Source: Mesorhizobium sp. M7A.F.Ca.US.008.03.1.1 (GTDB lineage: Bacteria; Pseudomonadota; Alphaproteobacteria; Rhizobiales; Rhizobiaceae). Taken from it: 64,000 bases of DNA. Below are positions 29,395-38,984 of this stretch, piece after piece. A program made the position numbers and the translations under genes. How positions within the stretch are numbered: the stretch's first letter is position 1; each line of letters begins with the position of its first letter. The DNA lies in NCBI RefSeq assembly GCF_003997495.1, contig NZ_RZRU01000010.1, forward strand, positions 76,588-140,587, given 5' to 3'. The notes under the pieces were generated by a model. It saw nothing but the letters and a program-made list of their open reading frames with translations, was not told where the DNA came from and did not search any database.

Positions 29395-30118
29395 TCCGGT
29401 CAGAAACACTGTCGTCGTCACCGGCGCGGCGCGCGGGATCGGTGCCGCAACAGCGGCGTGGCTTGGCTCGGAAGAGGCGTGGGTGTTGCTAGTGGATGTT
29501 CTGGATAAAGTGCACGACACAGCTGCGGGCCTTGGCCAGACGGCGCTCGTCTGCGATCTGGCCATGCCCGACGCCGCAGGGCGGGTTCTGGCCGCCTTGG
29601 ATGCCGCAAGGATCGAGACGCTCGACGTCCTCGTGAACAATGCCGGCATTGGCGGTTCGAAGTCGCTCGCCGATACTGACGATGCCTTTTGTTCCCGCTG
29701 ATCGATATCAACTTGCGTGCAGTCATCAGCCTGACCCGCGAGTTGCGGCCGCGGATGCGCCAGCCGGGCGGGCGGATCATTAATGTCAGCTCGATCCTCG
29801 GGCTTACGGGCTATCCCGGAACGGTAGGCTATTCGGTGGCCAAGGCCGGGATCGCGTATCTCACGCTCCAGCAGGCCGGCGAGCAGGGCCTGTAGGGTAT
29901 AACCGTGAATGCGGTGGCGCCCGGCGTGGTCCCCACCGACATGACTCGAGCGCTGCACGTACGCAGCTACCAACGCCTGATGGTCGCGCCAATCCGCTCG
30001 AGCGCGTCTCCTCGCCGGAGGAGCAGGCGGCGGTGATCGCCTTCCTGCTTCGGACGACGCGTTCTACGTCTCGGGCGCAGTGATCCCCGTCGACGGCGGC
30101 TCCCGCCTGTCACAGTAG
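29395..30118 (+). pseudogene. Short-chain dehydrogenase (SDR) pseudogene 2
   Basis: VVVTGAARGIGAATAAWLG (cofactor loop) and LDVLVNNAGIGGSKSLADTD are in one frame. After DDAF a frameshift leads to LIDINLRAVISLTRELRPRM, INVSSILGLTGYPGTVGYSV and an in-frame TAG after GEQGL, then TVNAVAPGVVPTDMTRAL, and a last shift to VSGAVIPVDGGSRLSQ. It is a complete gene in outline but dead. Confidence 0.88.
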
Positions 30119-31043
30119 AGAAGAATAGCGCAATTTAAGCCTATACACAGGATGGCCCTGCAATTCCCGGATGCAGACCGACTCTGCCGGTAACCGGTTC
30201 CGGTGGTCGATCCTGTTAGCGGCGCCATTACCCGGCGCACATTTGATCGCGGTGGTGGGCAAGTTGAATTTACCCTTCGCGCGCTTCCCAGCGATCAATA
30301 TGGCAGTGTCGTACTGCTCGGTCATTGTCGCAACGGTCGCGTTCAGCGTCGGCGCGAACCACAGCGCCTTGGCCACACCAGGTTGTAGCAGACGGATCGC
30401 CTCAGTGACCCGCCGAAGAAGCTGAGGCCGTCAATCCAGTCGGGCAGCTTTTGAGTCAGAGTTGGCAAAGGCTGCTCGAACTGAACGACTGTTGAGGAAA
30501 GCCTTTGCAGGCGCGGCGGGCGCGAGCACCGCGGGGAGCCGCAAAAAGGCACGCGGAGAGCTCTGCTGAGGCTGCAGTCAACTCAGCGTCCTTGGGAGCA
30601 TATTGAAGTAGTATTTGCCCATCTCTCCCTGTTATGGCGATTTGAGAAGCAAAAAGCCCGTTCAGCGTTTAGCTTGGAGAATGTGCCCACTGCACTGCTC
30701 GCCCGCGAATCACCGATATTATGCAGATTTAGGAGCTCGACGCCGATCTCCTGCATTTGTTGGCGAGGATTGCTGGAAGAGTACCCATTCAATGCACTAA
30801 AATCCTGGAGTGGTCTGATCCTCATATTGTAAGTGTAGGCTGGCCTGATGCGGCTGGTTCCAAGTCTTCACAAAGGTTCCAACTACGCCTCCTCCCAAGG
30901 CGCATCGGCCCGGCAGCGAGTTCAATCTCCTGCCGGGCGTTGTAACTATTTGCGCACATTGGCCGATTCGGACCTTCAACGGGTTGGGCGGCTGCTGGCT
31001 GTCGGAGCAATGTAAAACTGGCTCATAGGCAAGAGTTAGATTG
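30119..31043. other. Long stretch without a recognised gene
   Basis: About 920 bp between the SDR pseudogenes and the MFS gene. Short open frames on both strands show no family motifs. It contains the MFS promoter by position, but no convincing -35/-10 pair was found. Confidence 0.4.
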
Positions 31044-32699
31044 ATGAGCAGTCTTGCGGACCAAGTCGCCGATCCAAATTCGCCAGGAGCATTTGCGCCC
31101 CTCAGAAATCCGAGCTTTCGTTCAATCTGGTTCGCCACGCAGGTCAGCTCGCTCGGCTGGTTGATGCAGACTGTTGCCATCAGCTGGCTGATGGCTACGA
31201 TTTCGACTTCCGATCTGATGGTCGCGCTGGTTCAGGCTTCTTCAAACCTGCCAGCGTTCATCTTATCCGTCTTCGCCGGGGCCTTGGCTGATAATTTCAG
31301 CCGGCGCCGGGTCATGTTCGCCGGCCGGTGCCTTATGGTATTGGCATCTGCGATGCTGACGGCTTTTGTGGTGCTGGGCTTTGTCGATCCGTGGATGATC
31401 CTCGGCTTCAGCTTCTTGATCGCATGCGGCGGCGCTCTCCACGATCCAGCCTGGCAGGCCTCGGTTGGCGATATGGTGAACCGACGCGACGTTCCCGCCG
31501 CCGTCACGCTCCTCTCCGTTGGCTTCAACACTGTTCGGACCGTAGGCCCGGCGCTCGGTGGCATAGTAGTTGCCTCTTTTGGGCTGATGACGGCTTTCGC
31601 CGTAACCAGTCTTACCTATCTGGTCCCTTTGGTAACCATATGGCGCTGCAAGTGGATGGTTCGCTCATCACCTCTCCCACGTGAGTCGATGAGGACGGCG
31701 ATCTATGACGGGCTACGCTTCACGGCGATGTCGTCGGAGATTAAGACGGCGATCACTCGCGGAACCCTCTTTGGTCTGGCGAGCATCGCCATTCTCGCGC
31801 TGCTGCCGCTGGTTGTCCGCGACCAGCTGGGAGGCGGACCGCTCGCCTATGGCACGCTCATGGCCGGATTCGGGACAGGCGCCGTCTTCGCCGGCATCTC
31901 GAACAGCGTGTTCAGACGGAGCTTGTCACAAGAGCGGCTGATGACGCTCGCATGCGTCGCCTGCGCGGCATGCTCCCTTTCGCTTGCGCTGACTTCTTCG
32001 ATTGCAGTGGCGGCAATTGCACTCGCCATGGGTGGCGCGGGCTGGGTCACCGCCTGGTCCGGGGTCGGCGTGACCGTGCAACTGGCAAGCCCGCGCTGGG
32101 TCGTGGGGCGCACCATCTCGATTTACTATGCATTGATCGATGGCGGCATCGCAGCGGGCAGTTGGGTGTGGGGCACGGTGGCCCAGAACCATTCACTGAC
32201 CTTGGCACTGGAGGGCTCCGCTGGAGCCCTTCTGCTGGTCGCCGCCACGGGCCTCCTGTTTCCCCTTCGCGAGCGCCGCGAATCCGATCCAGATGCTTTG
32301 GAGGACTTCGACGCACCGGCAGTCGCCCTCAATCTCAAGCCAAGAAGCGGTCCCATCGTGGTCAAAGTCGAGTACCTAGTGCCCGAGGAAAATCGCGAAG
32401 CATTCCTGGAACTCATGCGGGCGCGCCGGCATGTGCACAGTCGCGTCGGCGCTCGTCATTGGACTCTCCAGCGCAACCTTCAGGAGCCTATGCAATGGAT
32501 AGAGACATTCCGCACGCCGACCTGGACCGACTACCTTCGCCTGAACCATCGTCTCACGGAAGCAGACAAGGAATTGGGTAAACAAGTGCTGAAATTGCAT
32601 GCAGGACAGCTTCCGCCTAAAATCATGCTTTTTATCGAGCGACCAACAAGCTCGGCCCTAAAGTCCGATGAATCAGCACGTTATTTTCTCCGACACTGA
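31044..32699 (+). CDS. MFS exporter with C-terminal ferredoxin-like domain
   Basis: 551 aa, inner membrane. Residues about 20-410 form twelve membrane segments of the DHA3/MFS_3 (enterobactin exporter-like) branch, with the cytoplasmic loop motif GALADNFSRRRVMFAGR. Residues about 430-530 are a soluble domain (VVKVEYLVPEENREAFLELM, HWTLQRNLQEPMQWIETF) like an antibiotic-biosynthesis-monooxygenase fold, known from this MFS branch. ATG chosen at 31044; a TTG directly precedes it. Probably exports a small metabolite. A decayed paralogue lies at 42.5-44.0 kb. Confidence 0.9.
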   Translation: MSSLADQVADPNSPGAFAPLRNPSFRSIWFATQVSSLGWLMQTVAISWLMATISTSDLMVALVQASSNLPAFILSVFAGALADNFSRRRVMFAGRCLMVLASAMLTAFVVLGFVDPWMILGFSFLIACGGALHDPAWQASVGDMVNRRDVPAAVTLLSVGFNTVRTVGPALGGIVVASFGLMTAFAVTSLTYLVPLVTIWRCKWMVRSSPLPRESMRTAIYDGLRFTAMSSEIKTAITRGTLFGLASIAILALLPLVVRDQLGGGPLAYGTLMAGFGTGAVFAGISNSVFRRSLSQERLMTLACVACAACSLSLALTSSIAVAAIALAMGGAGWVTAWSGVGVTVQLASPRWVVGRTISIYYALIDGGIAAGSWVWGTVAQNHSLTLALEGSAGALLLVAATGLLFPLRERRESDPDALEDFDAPAVALNLKPRSGPIVVKVEYLVPEENREAFLELMRARRHVHSRVGARHWTLQRNLQEPMQWIETFRTPTWTDYLRLNHRLTEADKELGKQVLKLHAGQLPPKIMLFIERPTSSALKSDESARYFLRH

Positions 32700-32911
32700 C
32701 TCTTCGAGGTTAACCCCTTGTATCTGCACGCAGAGGACTTTGTGCGATGGAAGCGACTGAGCCTCGAACCGGATGGCCATCCGGTTCGAAGCAAGGCGAA
32801 GTCGCCCGACACCCCTCCGGCCACAACCGTGGGTGAGCCTGGGATCTTCGCCTTCGTCACGTACGACCGAATAGTCGCTTGGCTCCAATCGCACGCACAA
32901 GGCAGGTTACC

Positions 32912-33391
32912 GTGAACAAGACTATCTGTGGAGTGGATGTTTCGAAAGACTGGCTCGATACCCATGTCGTGCCGAGCGGAGCGGCGGGCCGCTTTCGCAA
33001 CGATGCGGCAGGCATAGCCGAGCTTGCTGCCTGGTGTTAGGTCAATGGTGTCGAGCTCGTCGTCATGGAGGCCAGTGGCGGCTACGAACGGCTTCCCTTC
33101 CTGCTGTCGTGGGAGTTGGGAGTAGCCTGCGGCATGGCCAATGCGAGGAGCGTACGCTGATTCGCCGAGGCGATGGGCTTCCTGGAGAAGACCGACAGGA
33201 TCGACGCCGCCGTCATCGCCCGCTATAGCGAGGTCAAACGGCTGCAGCCGACGCTGCCGCCGAGCGCGGCCCAGCAGCGGCTCAAGGCGCTGGTCGCCCG
33301 GCTTTCCCAGGTAACCGCCGATCTCACCGTCCAGAAGCAGCGCAAGAGCGCTGCCACTGATGCCGATACCATTGCCTGCGTATTCCGATGA
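32912..33391 (+). pseudogene. IS110-family transposase N-terminal remnant with two stops
   Basis: GTG start; VNKTICGVDVSKDWLDTHVV, VELVVMEASGGYERLPFLL, EKTDRIDAAVIARYSEVKRL. Two in-frame stops, TAG in AAWC-stop-VNG (about 33038) and TGA in ARSVR-stop-FAEAMG (about 33160), each explained by one C-to-T change from CAG and CGA. The C-terminal half is missing; the gene ends in the tandem repeat at 33382. Confidence 0.88.
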
Positions 33392-33474
33392 AGCCGGCCA
33401 CCGATTCCGATTTGAAGCCGGCCAGTCATTCCGATTTCATTCCGGCCAGCATTCCGATTTGAAGGCGGCCATTT
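33382..33474. repeat. Four tandem 22-24-bp repeats (probable IS21-type terminus)
   Basis: Units start at 33382, 33404, 33428 and 33451, each close to ATTCCGATTTGAAGCCGGCC. Arrays of this kind occur at the ends of IS21-family elements. The rest of such an element is not seen here, so this is likely a stranded terminus. Confidence 0.7.
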
Positions 33475-33860
33475 TTCGGTCTGATCCTGGGTCTCGTTGA
33501 TGTTTGGGTTGGGTTTTGTTTCAGGTCAAGCTGACGGATAAGCCCGAAAGCGGCACCATGCAAGAATACAATAGGTCCACCGGTTCCATTCTCGCAATAC
33601 AAAGTCGCGACGGCCCCAATCAATATGCAATGTTCGGTGATCATTGTTTCCTCAGCAAAAGCGAGCCAGATCGGTCTGCATTATGCATATGGGAAGCGAG
33701 GCTTCTGGTATTTACTTCATAAGCGTAGCAGCGTCTACAGGCCTTTTGCGCCAATTGCCCCCTAGCCGAACGCAGGAATTCGGCGTAGGCGCCCCAGTTC
33801 TTCAACCGCGAATTTGCAGGAAATTCCTAAACAAGCGCGGTGACCGTCTAGTGCATCAAG
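33475..33860. other. Intergenic stretch, no gene recognised
   Basis: About 385 bp between the repeat array and the end of the beta-lactamase-like gene. Nothing identifiable. Confidence 0.4.
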
Positions 33861-35078
33861 TTACGCGCGGAGCATCCTCCCCAATGCCTGCATCTGCGGC
33901 CTTCTAATCCGATCAATGTGGTCGCAAGCGGGGTGCGACCCGAAGCGCGCAATCACCATCTCCGCCTTTGGCGCTATGTACAGGTTCTGGCCGTAAAGGC
34001 CCCGACCTTCAATAGCATCAAGCTCGTCGTGTGATACCCACCATTGGCTTCGGTATGTATAGCCGAATGGGAGGTCCGGCTTGGCGGGGTGGTCGAGATC
34101 TTGAAGGTCGTAGACAACACTCGCGGGAACCAGTTGCTTGCCATTACACGAGCCTTCACATCGCATCAGCTCGCCGAAACGCGCCAAGTCGCGCAACGTC
34201 ACATTGAGTCCGCTATGCGCCCTCGGCATACCGTTTGTCGGGTCGATCTCGACATAGGCGTCTTCTTCGCAGCCCAGTGGCAACCATAAGCGCTCCTCCA
34301 ACAGTTGTGCGAACGACCGGCCCGTTGCGCGCGACATAACCCAAGCCATAACATTGGTATCGACGCCTTTGTAGACAAATTTGCCGTGCGCCCCTTCCTT
34401 TCGTATGGTACGCAGGTATTCGCATCTATATGACTTGTCTACACTTGTGTAATCTTCAGTAAAAGCAACGTTAGTTTGCATGTCCATGACTTGGCGGAGC
34501 GTTGCATCTTCCCACCCTGTACCTCGTAATTCCGGCACAAACTGCGATATTGTCTTCCTGTCGTCGAGAATGCCCTCATGCACCAACGCCGCGGCTAGGG
34601 TGCCCGCATACGATTTGGTGATTGACTGACACGAATGTTGTACGTGCGGCGCGAGTGCGCCGAAGTATCGTTCGTATATGATCCGCCCCCGATGCAGGAC
34701 CAAAATGCCGTCGGTGTAGGTGTCGAATAGCGCCTCCTCGAACCGGTTGGTGCGGTCGTCCATGTCGACGAACGTGAGCCCATCGATTTCGGTAGACCTG
34801 TTGCTGCACTCAAGCTGCGACGGTCCGCCCCGCCCTCGCCACACTTGGACTGTGGGCCGCAGCTCACGCATATGCGATAGCGACCAGCGAAGCTGAGGAA
34901 AGGTCCAAACAGTTTCATTCTCGAATGTTACACGCTTGTCTGGCGGCGGCGGCGCACCGCGCATCCAGCCAAATTCGCGAGGATCCGATGCACGGCCGTC
35001 CAGGTATTGCTGTCCGTCGAATTCGAGTACGCTCTCCGACGCGTTACCGACGGTTTGCCGTTGTTTGAATTCTGTCAT
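33861..35078 (-). CDS. Class C beta-lactamase-family serine hydrolase
   Basis: 405 aa, no signal peptide. The Ser-x-x-Lys motif is SITK in HSCQSITKSYAG; a Tyr for the Y-x-N-like position is available in FVYKGVDTNV, and the third element lies in the GLYGQNLYIAP region. Family members include esterase EstB, 6-aminohexanoate-dimer hydrolase (NylB) and D-amino-acid amidases. With no export signal, a cytoplasmic amide or ester substrate is more likely than antibiotic defence. It is transcribed alone; an inverted repeat lies about 210 bp upstream. Confidence 0.88.
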   Translation of the reverse strand: MTEFKQRQTVGNASESVLEFDGQQYLDGRASDPREFGWMRGAPPPPDKRVTFENETVWTFPQLRWSLSHMRELRPTVQVWRGRGGPSQLECSNRSTEIDGLTFVDMDDRTNRFEEALFDTYTDGILVLHRGRIIYERYFGALAPHVQHSCQSITKSYAGTLAAALVHEGILDDRKTISQFVPELRGTGWEDATLRQVMDMQTNVAFTEDYTSVDKSYRCEYLRTIRKEGAHGKFVYKGVDTNVMAWVMSRATGRSFAQLLEERLWLPLGCEEDAYVEIDPTNGMPRAHSGLNVTLRDLARFGELMRCEGSCNGKQLVPASVVYDLQDLDHPAKPDLPFGYTYRSQWWVSHDELDAIEGRGLYGQNLYIAPKAEMVIARFGSHPACDHIDRIRRPQMQALGRMLRA

Positions 35079-35288
35079 ACATGGGATCCAATTTCATGCC
35101 TAGGCGCCCCCGGCGCCAGCTGGCTATCGAGAGTTGCGACCCAACCTCGGGAGTTCGGACTGGACTAAATCACAACATGTTATGATCATAGCAGCGGCAG
35201 GCGCGCATTCTATGCGAAATGTCCTCGACAACGCAGCAAATCAGCGTTGTATTGCGGCCGGCGCATACTTGCGGCCCCGCTCTCGCGT

Positions 35289-35310
35289 GGCAAGTAGGAC
35301 CTAACTTGCC
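35289..35310. promoter_or_regulatory. Perfect inverted repeat upstream of the beta-lactamase-like gene
   Basis: GGCAAGT (35289-35295) and ACTTGCC (35304-35310) with an 8-bp spacer. It could be an operator for the minus-strand hydrolase gene. The half-site GGCAAGT also appears in the motif shared by other promoters here. Confidence 0.45.
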
Positions 35311-35449
35311 GAACGCTTCCAGCTACAAGAGGCATGAGCCATCATGCGCAGTATGCCGAGTACATCTCGATTAAACCGGGTCCGAACGGGTTGACAATTG
35401 TAACGCGTCTCCGCTGTCCGAGCTACGATGAGTCAAAAATTCTCTGGTC

Positions 35450-35850
35450 TATCAACGATGTTGACCCAGAGGGATACGTGCGAACTCGCAAGGCAAGAAA
35501 TCGCGAAATGGCATGGGCGACTCTGCATGTTGGCGACGCGATAGTGGATAACGCCGTCGCCTTCGTAGGTGGGCTCGGCTTGAGTCGTCGCATGCGACGT
35601 CTCGAAGCAACCGCCCTGGTCAATAGCGACGTCGACCAGCTCCGAGCCCTTCTTCATGCCGGACATCATTTCGCGGGTGACGAGCTTTGGCGCGGCAGCA
35701 CCGGCGATCAGCACGGCCCCGACCACGATGTCGGCAGAGAAGCATTCTTCCTCGAGCGCCCCGACGGTTGAGTAGCGGGTGCGCACACGGCCGGCGAAGA
35801 GGTCGTCGAGATTAGGGAGGTCGAGATTAGGGAGGTCGAGATTAGGGAGA
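35450..35850 (-). pseudogene. Alanine dehydrogenase remnant
   Basis: Clear C-terminal alanine dehydrogenase segments: DDLFAGRVRTRYSTVGALEE, ADIVVGAVLIAGAAAPKLVT, GSELVDVAIDQGGCFETSHA and GVIHYRVANM. Sequence before LDDLFAG is replaced by a repeated LPNLD, and sequence after VANM diverges. The NAD-domain core is partly intact, but both ends are gone. Confidence 0.88.
35806..35850. repeat. 15-bp minisatellite, three copies
   Basis: TCGAGATTAGGGAGG at 35806, 35821 and 35836 (last base differs in the third). On the minus strand it encodes LPNLD three times at the broken edge of the alanine dehydrogenase remnant. Confidence 0.95.
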
Positions 35851-36268
35851 GAGAGGGGCTTGGACCGCAGTTCCCACGTGACCAGAGTCAGCCCTGCAAG
35901 GTGTAATTCAACGCGCCAGTCCAGTTTAGATCCTTCCAAACAAGACGTCTTGTGGCGATGCAATCTGCAGCCTTCGGAGTCCAGCGAGTTGGCGAGTTCG
36001 CCGACCTCTCTGAGGCCAGGGTATCCGTGCTTTGTGAAATCGCCAGAGCGATCCGGCGAAAGCCAAGGGTAGTTCGCAGGAAACCTGCATCATCGAACTC
36101 GATTTCGCTGAATGCCAACAATGCAGAGCGATAAGGTGTCGTTCGTTAAATGACGGACCGGGATGGGTCCAATCAGCAGGGAGCAATGGCGCACCGCTAA
36201 GACACTCCTCTCGGTGGCGACGAAGGTAGCTTTCAAGAAAATAAGAACGAGAAAAAAGGGAACTATAG
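35851..36268. other. Upstream region of the ABC importer
   Basis: About 420 bp with no recognised gene; holds the presumed promoter of the 36-39 kb importer operon. The A-rich GAAAAAAGGGAACT just before 36269 is the ribosome site. Confidence 0.4.
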
Positions 36269-37111
36269 ATGAACAATCATGTAACGACGGTCGTAGTTGC
36301 AGTCTCCATGGCGGTTGCGTCGATGTCTTTGTCAGCCAAGGCTTGCGCCGGCGAAGTCCTTGATCGTGTGCTCGCGGCACAGACATTGACGGTAGCGGTC
36401 GGGTCCGACTGGGGAGCCTTGTCTCACTTGAACGACCAACATGAACTCGACGGTGATGATGTAGAGGTCGCGAAGGGCATTGCGGACTACTTGGGCGTGA
36501 AGATCAAATTCGTGACCCCGGGCTGGGATATCATTCAGGCAGGCCAGTGGGGGGGGCGTTGGGACATGGCCATGGGTCAAATGACGCCGACCAACGATCG
36601 CGCCAAAAAATTCGCCTTCCCGGCCATGTACTTCTACGAAGGCGAAGTCGCTGTCGTTCACAAGGATAGCAAAGCGACGAAGCCTTCCGACCTGGAGGGC
36701 AAGATCGTCGGCGTCCGAGCGGGAACTCTTGGCGATTTGTATGCCAATCACAAGCTCACACCGGCATGGATCGGCGCTAAGCCAATACAATATCAATTTA
36801 CAGCGGGCCAAGTGAAGGCTTATCCAAGTGCTAACTCTCTTACGCTTGACGACCTGCGCCTCGGCGATGGTGTTCGTCTCGATGGCGTCATTACTGAAGG
36901 AACGACGGCGGCTGCGGCAATCAAATCTGGCTATCCATTGAAGGTTATTGGCGATCCCTTATTCTACGCCCCGGGCGCTGTCACAATCGAGCGTGGCGAT
37001 AAGGAGTTTATCGACAAGGTCGCTGCCGCGGTCAAGAAGATGAAGGATGACGGCACTCTTGCTAAACTCTCGGTCAAGTGGTTCGGGGGGGATTTCAGCG
37101 TCGATAAATAA
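36269..37111 (+). CDS. Periplasmic amino acid-binding protein (solute-binding family 3)
   Basis: 280 aa with a Sec signal peptide (residues 1-27, hydrophobic VVVAVSMAVASMSL, cleavage near AKACAG). Then LTVAVGSDWGALSHLN, VEVAKGIADYLGVKIKFVTP, WDMAMGQMTPTNDRAKKFAF and LEGKIVGVRAGTLGDLYANH, the pattern of polar amino acid-binding proteins. The usual ligand-carboxylate Arg region is R-A-G-T. First gene of a three-gene importer with permease and ATPase; a stem-loop separates it from the permease. Its ligand may be an amino acid-like osmolyte or opine. Confidence 0.92.
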   Translation: MNNHVTTVVVAVSMAVASMSLSAKACAGEVLDRVLAAQTLTVAVGSDWGALSHLNDQHELDGDDVEVAKGIADYLGVKIKFVTPGWDIIQAGQWGGRWDMAMGQMTPTNDRAKKFAFPAMYFYEGEVAVVHKDSKATKPSDLEGKIVGVRAGTLGDLYANHKLTPAWIGAKPIQYQFTAGQVKAYPSANSLTLDDLRLGDGVRLDGVITEGTTAAAAIKSGYPLKVIGDPLFYAPGAVTIERGDKEFIDKVAAAVKKMKDDGTLAKLSVKWFGGDFSVDK

Positions 37112-37125
37112 CATGACACAATCGT

Positions 37126-37149
37126 GGGCGTCCCCTTCCCGGGGGCGCC
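37126..37149 (+). terminator. Stem-loop between binding protein and permease genes
   Basis: GGGCGTCCCC (37126-37135) pairs with GGGGGCGCC (37141-37149), one mismatch. It stands about 15 bp after the binding-protein stop and is followed by TCTTCTTA. Probably stabilises the upstream transcript or partly terminates, giving more binding protein than permease. Confidence 0.55.
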
Positions 37150-37165
37150 TCTTCTTAGGAAGAAA

Positions 37166-38146
37166 ATGCTTATGCTTTACCACGATACAGTTGAATCTGA
37201 GGTGCTCGTCCACAAGCCATGGTTTATCGGCTGCATATTTGCAATTGTGCTCGCGGTTTTTCTTATCTTCAACGTAGCGGGCACCACGATGGGCGAACTC
37301 CTACGGCCCGTGATTGGCGATCACGCACAAGTGAAGTTTTACAGTCGCATTGCGATCGCTTTTGTAATTGCCGCAATGTTCTGCCTCAACCTCGTGCTGA
37401 TTGGTTTTGTCCCGCTCAAAATCCAAATCGGGATCGTATGGTTTGAGTTGGTGCTACTGTTCCTTTCGCTCTTCGCGGCATTTGACTTAAGCATGCCATT
37501 TATTTGGGCAAACCTGCCATTTCTAATTACGCAGGGGGTAGTTACTACAGTTTACGTATCAGCGATGTCACTGCTATTTGCGTCGGCTATCGCAATAATC
37601 GGCGCGATTGCGAAACTGTCAAGCAACGGCATGGCTTACGCGATAGTCAGCTTCTACACTTCATGCTTCCGGGGTCTGCCGCTTCTCATGCAGGTTTATC
37701 TGATCTACATGGGCTTGCCCCAGGTAGGTTACGTTATTAATGCCGTGCCTGCAGGCGTGTTGGCGCTTTCGCTATGCAGTGGTGCCTACATGACGGAGAT
37801 CTTCCGTTCGGGCATAGCCAGCATCGATCGCGGCCAGTGGGAGGCATCCCGGTCATTAGGTTTCGGCTTTGCGCTCACAATGCGCAGAATCATTCTGCCG
37901 CAAGCGCTTCCGGTTATCATTCCCCCGATGGGAAACACGTTCATCTCAATGCTCAAAGACAGCTCTCTCGTTTCGGTTCTTGGCGTTTGGGAGCTGACGT
38001 ATCTAGCTCACTCACTCGGCCAGCCAACCTTCCATACTATGGAGATGCTAGTAACAGCGGCAATGATTTATTGGATTTTATCCGCCTGCCTGGAACTGGT
38101 CCAATCCCGGATCGAGGACCATTTTGCCAGAAGTAAGAAGCGATGA
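37166..38146 (+). CDS. Amino acid ABC transporter permease (HisM/GlnP type)
   Basis: 326 aa from the ATG after TAGGAAG. Three N-terminal membrane segments precede the BPD_transp_1 domain, which starts at FLITQGVVTTVYVSAMSLLF. The ATPase-contact EAA loop reads EASRSLGFGFALTMRRIILPQ. Only one permease gene is present, so it should form a homodimer in the inner membrane. The extended N-terminus (about 110 residues before the domain) is longer than in typical HisM proteins. Confidence 0.92.
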   Translation: MLMLYHDTVESEVLVHKPWFIGCIFAIVLAVFLIFNVAGTTMGELLRPVIGDHAQVKFYSRIAIAFVIAAMFCLNLVLIGFVPLKIQIGIVWFELVLLFLSLFAAFDLSMPFIWANLPFLITQGVVTTVYVSAMSLLFASAIAIIGAIAKLSSNGMAYAIVSFYTSCFRGLPLLMQVYLIYMGLPQVGYVINAVPAGVLALSLCSGAYMTEIFRSGIASIDRGQWEASRSLGFGFALTMRRIILPQALPVIIPPMGNTFISMLKDSSLVSVLGVWELTYLAHSLGQPTFHTMEMLVTAAMIYWILSACLELVQSRIEDHFARSKKR

Positions 38147-38222
38147 TCGTGAATTCATTGGTCAAGCTAAAAAAGACGTCTAAGTTGGTTCGGCCATTTT
38201 CAAGGCACTTACAGATGCGCCA

Positions 38223-38984
38223 ATGAACAAGAGAGATGCAATATTGAGCGACGAAGTCATCGAAGCTAAGAATGTATCCAAATGGTATGGTGCCTTCAGA
38301 GCACTAACTGACATCAACCTAACCGTCCGCAAGGGCGAACGTATCGTCATCTGTGGGCCCTCAGGCTCGGGAAAGTCGACGCTGATCCGTTGCGTCAATC
38401 GGCTCGAAGCGCACCAGGATGGCGAGATTACCGTCACTGGGATTAGGTTACATAACAAAATGCGCAACGTAGCTGAAGTTCGCAAAAGCGTCGGCATGGT
38501 TTTTCAGCACTTTAATCTTTTCCCGCACATGACCGTGCTGATGAACTGTATGGCGGCGCCGATGTGGATAAAGGGCGTTCCAGAGGGTGAGGCTAGAAAG
38601 ATCGCGCTTAAATTCCTAGAGCGCGTGCGCATTCCCGAACAGGCGAACAAATATCCGGCTCAGCTCTCCGGGGGACAGCAGCAGCGCGTCGCAATTGCCC
38701 GGTCCCTCTGTATGGAGCCTGCAGTCATGCTCTTCGATGAGCCGACCTCCTCGCTCGATCCAGAGATGGTCGCTGAAGTGCTCGAGACTGTGACCGGACT
38801 CGCACGCGACGGCATGACCATGGTATGCGTCACCCACGAGATGGGCTTTGCGCGCGCCGTGGCCGATCGAGTAATCTTCATGGATCGAGGTGAGATCGTC
38901 GAAGAGGGTACACCGCACGACTTCTTCAGAAACCCGCAGCACGAAAGAACGAAATTGTTTCTCAGCCAGATCTTGTCGCATTGA
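38223..38984 (+). CDS. Amino acid ABC transporter ATP-binding protein (HisP/GlnQ type)
   Basis: 253 aa. Walker [11 protein letters not shown]-loop [13 protein letters not shown], signature [15 protein letters not shown], Walker [16 protein letters not shown]-loop CVTHEMGFA. Energises the importer formed with the two genes upstream; 76 bp separate it from the permease. Complete and conserved throughout. Confidence 0.95.
   Translation: MNKRDAILSDEVIEAKNVSKWYGAFRALTDINLTVRKGERIVICGPSGSGKSTLIRCVNRLEAHQDGEITVTGIRLHNKMRNVAEVRKSVGMVFQHFNLFPHMTVLMNCMAAPMWIKGVPEGEARKIALKFLERVRIPEQANKYPAQLSGGQQQRVAIARSLCMEPAVMLFDEPTSSLDPEMVAEVLETVTGLARDGMTMVCVTHEMGFARAVADRVIFMDRGEIVEEGTPHDFFRNPQHERTKLFLSQILSH

Noticed and set aside
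33382..33474. Possible CRISPR array
   Set aside because: The units follow each other without unique spacers of constant length; better explained as IS end repeats.
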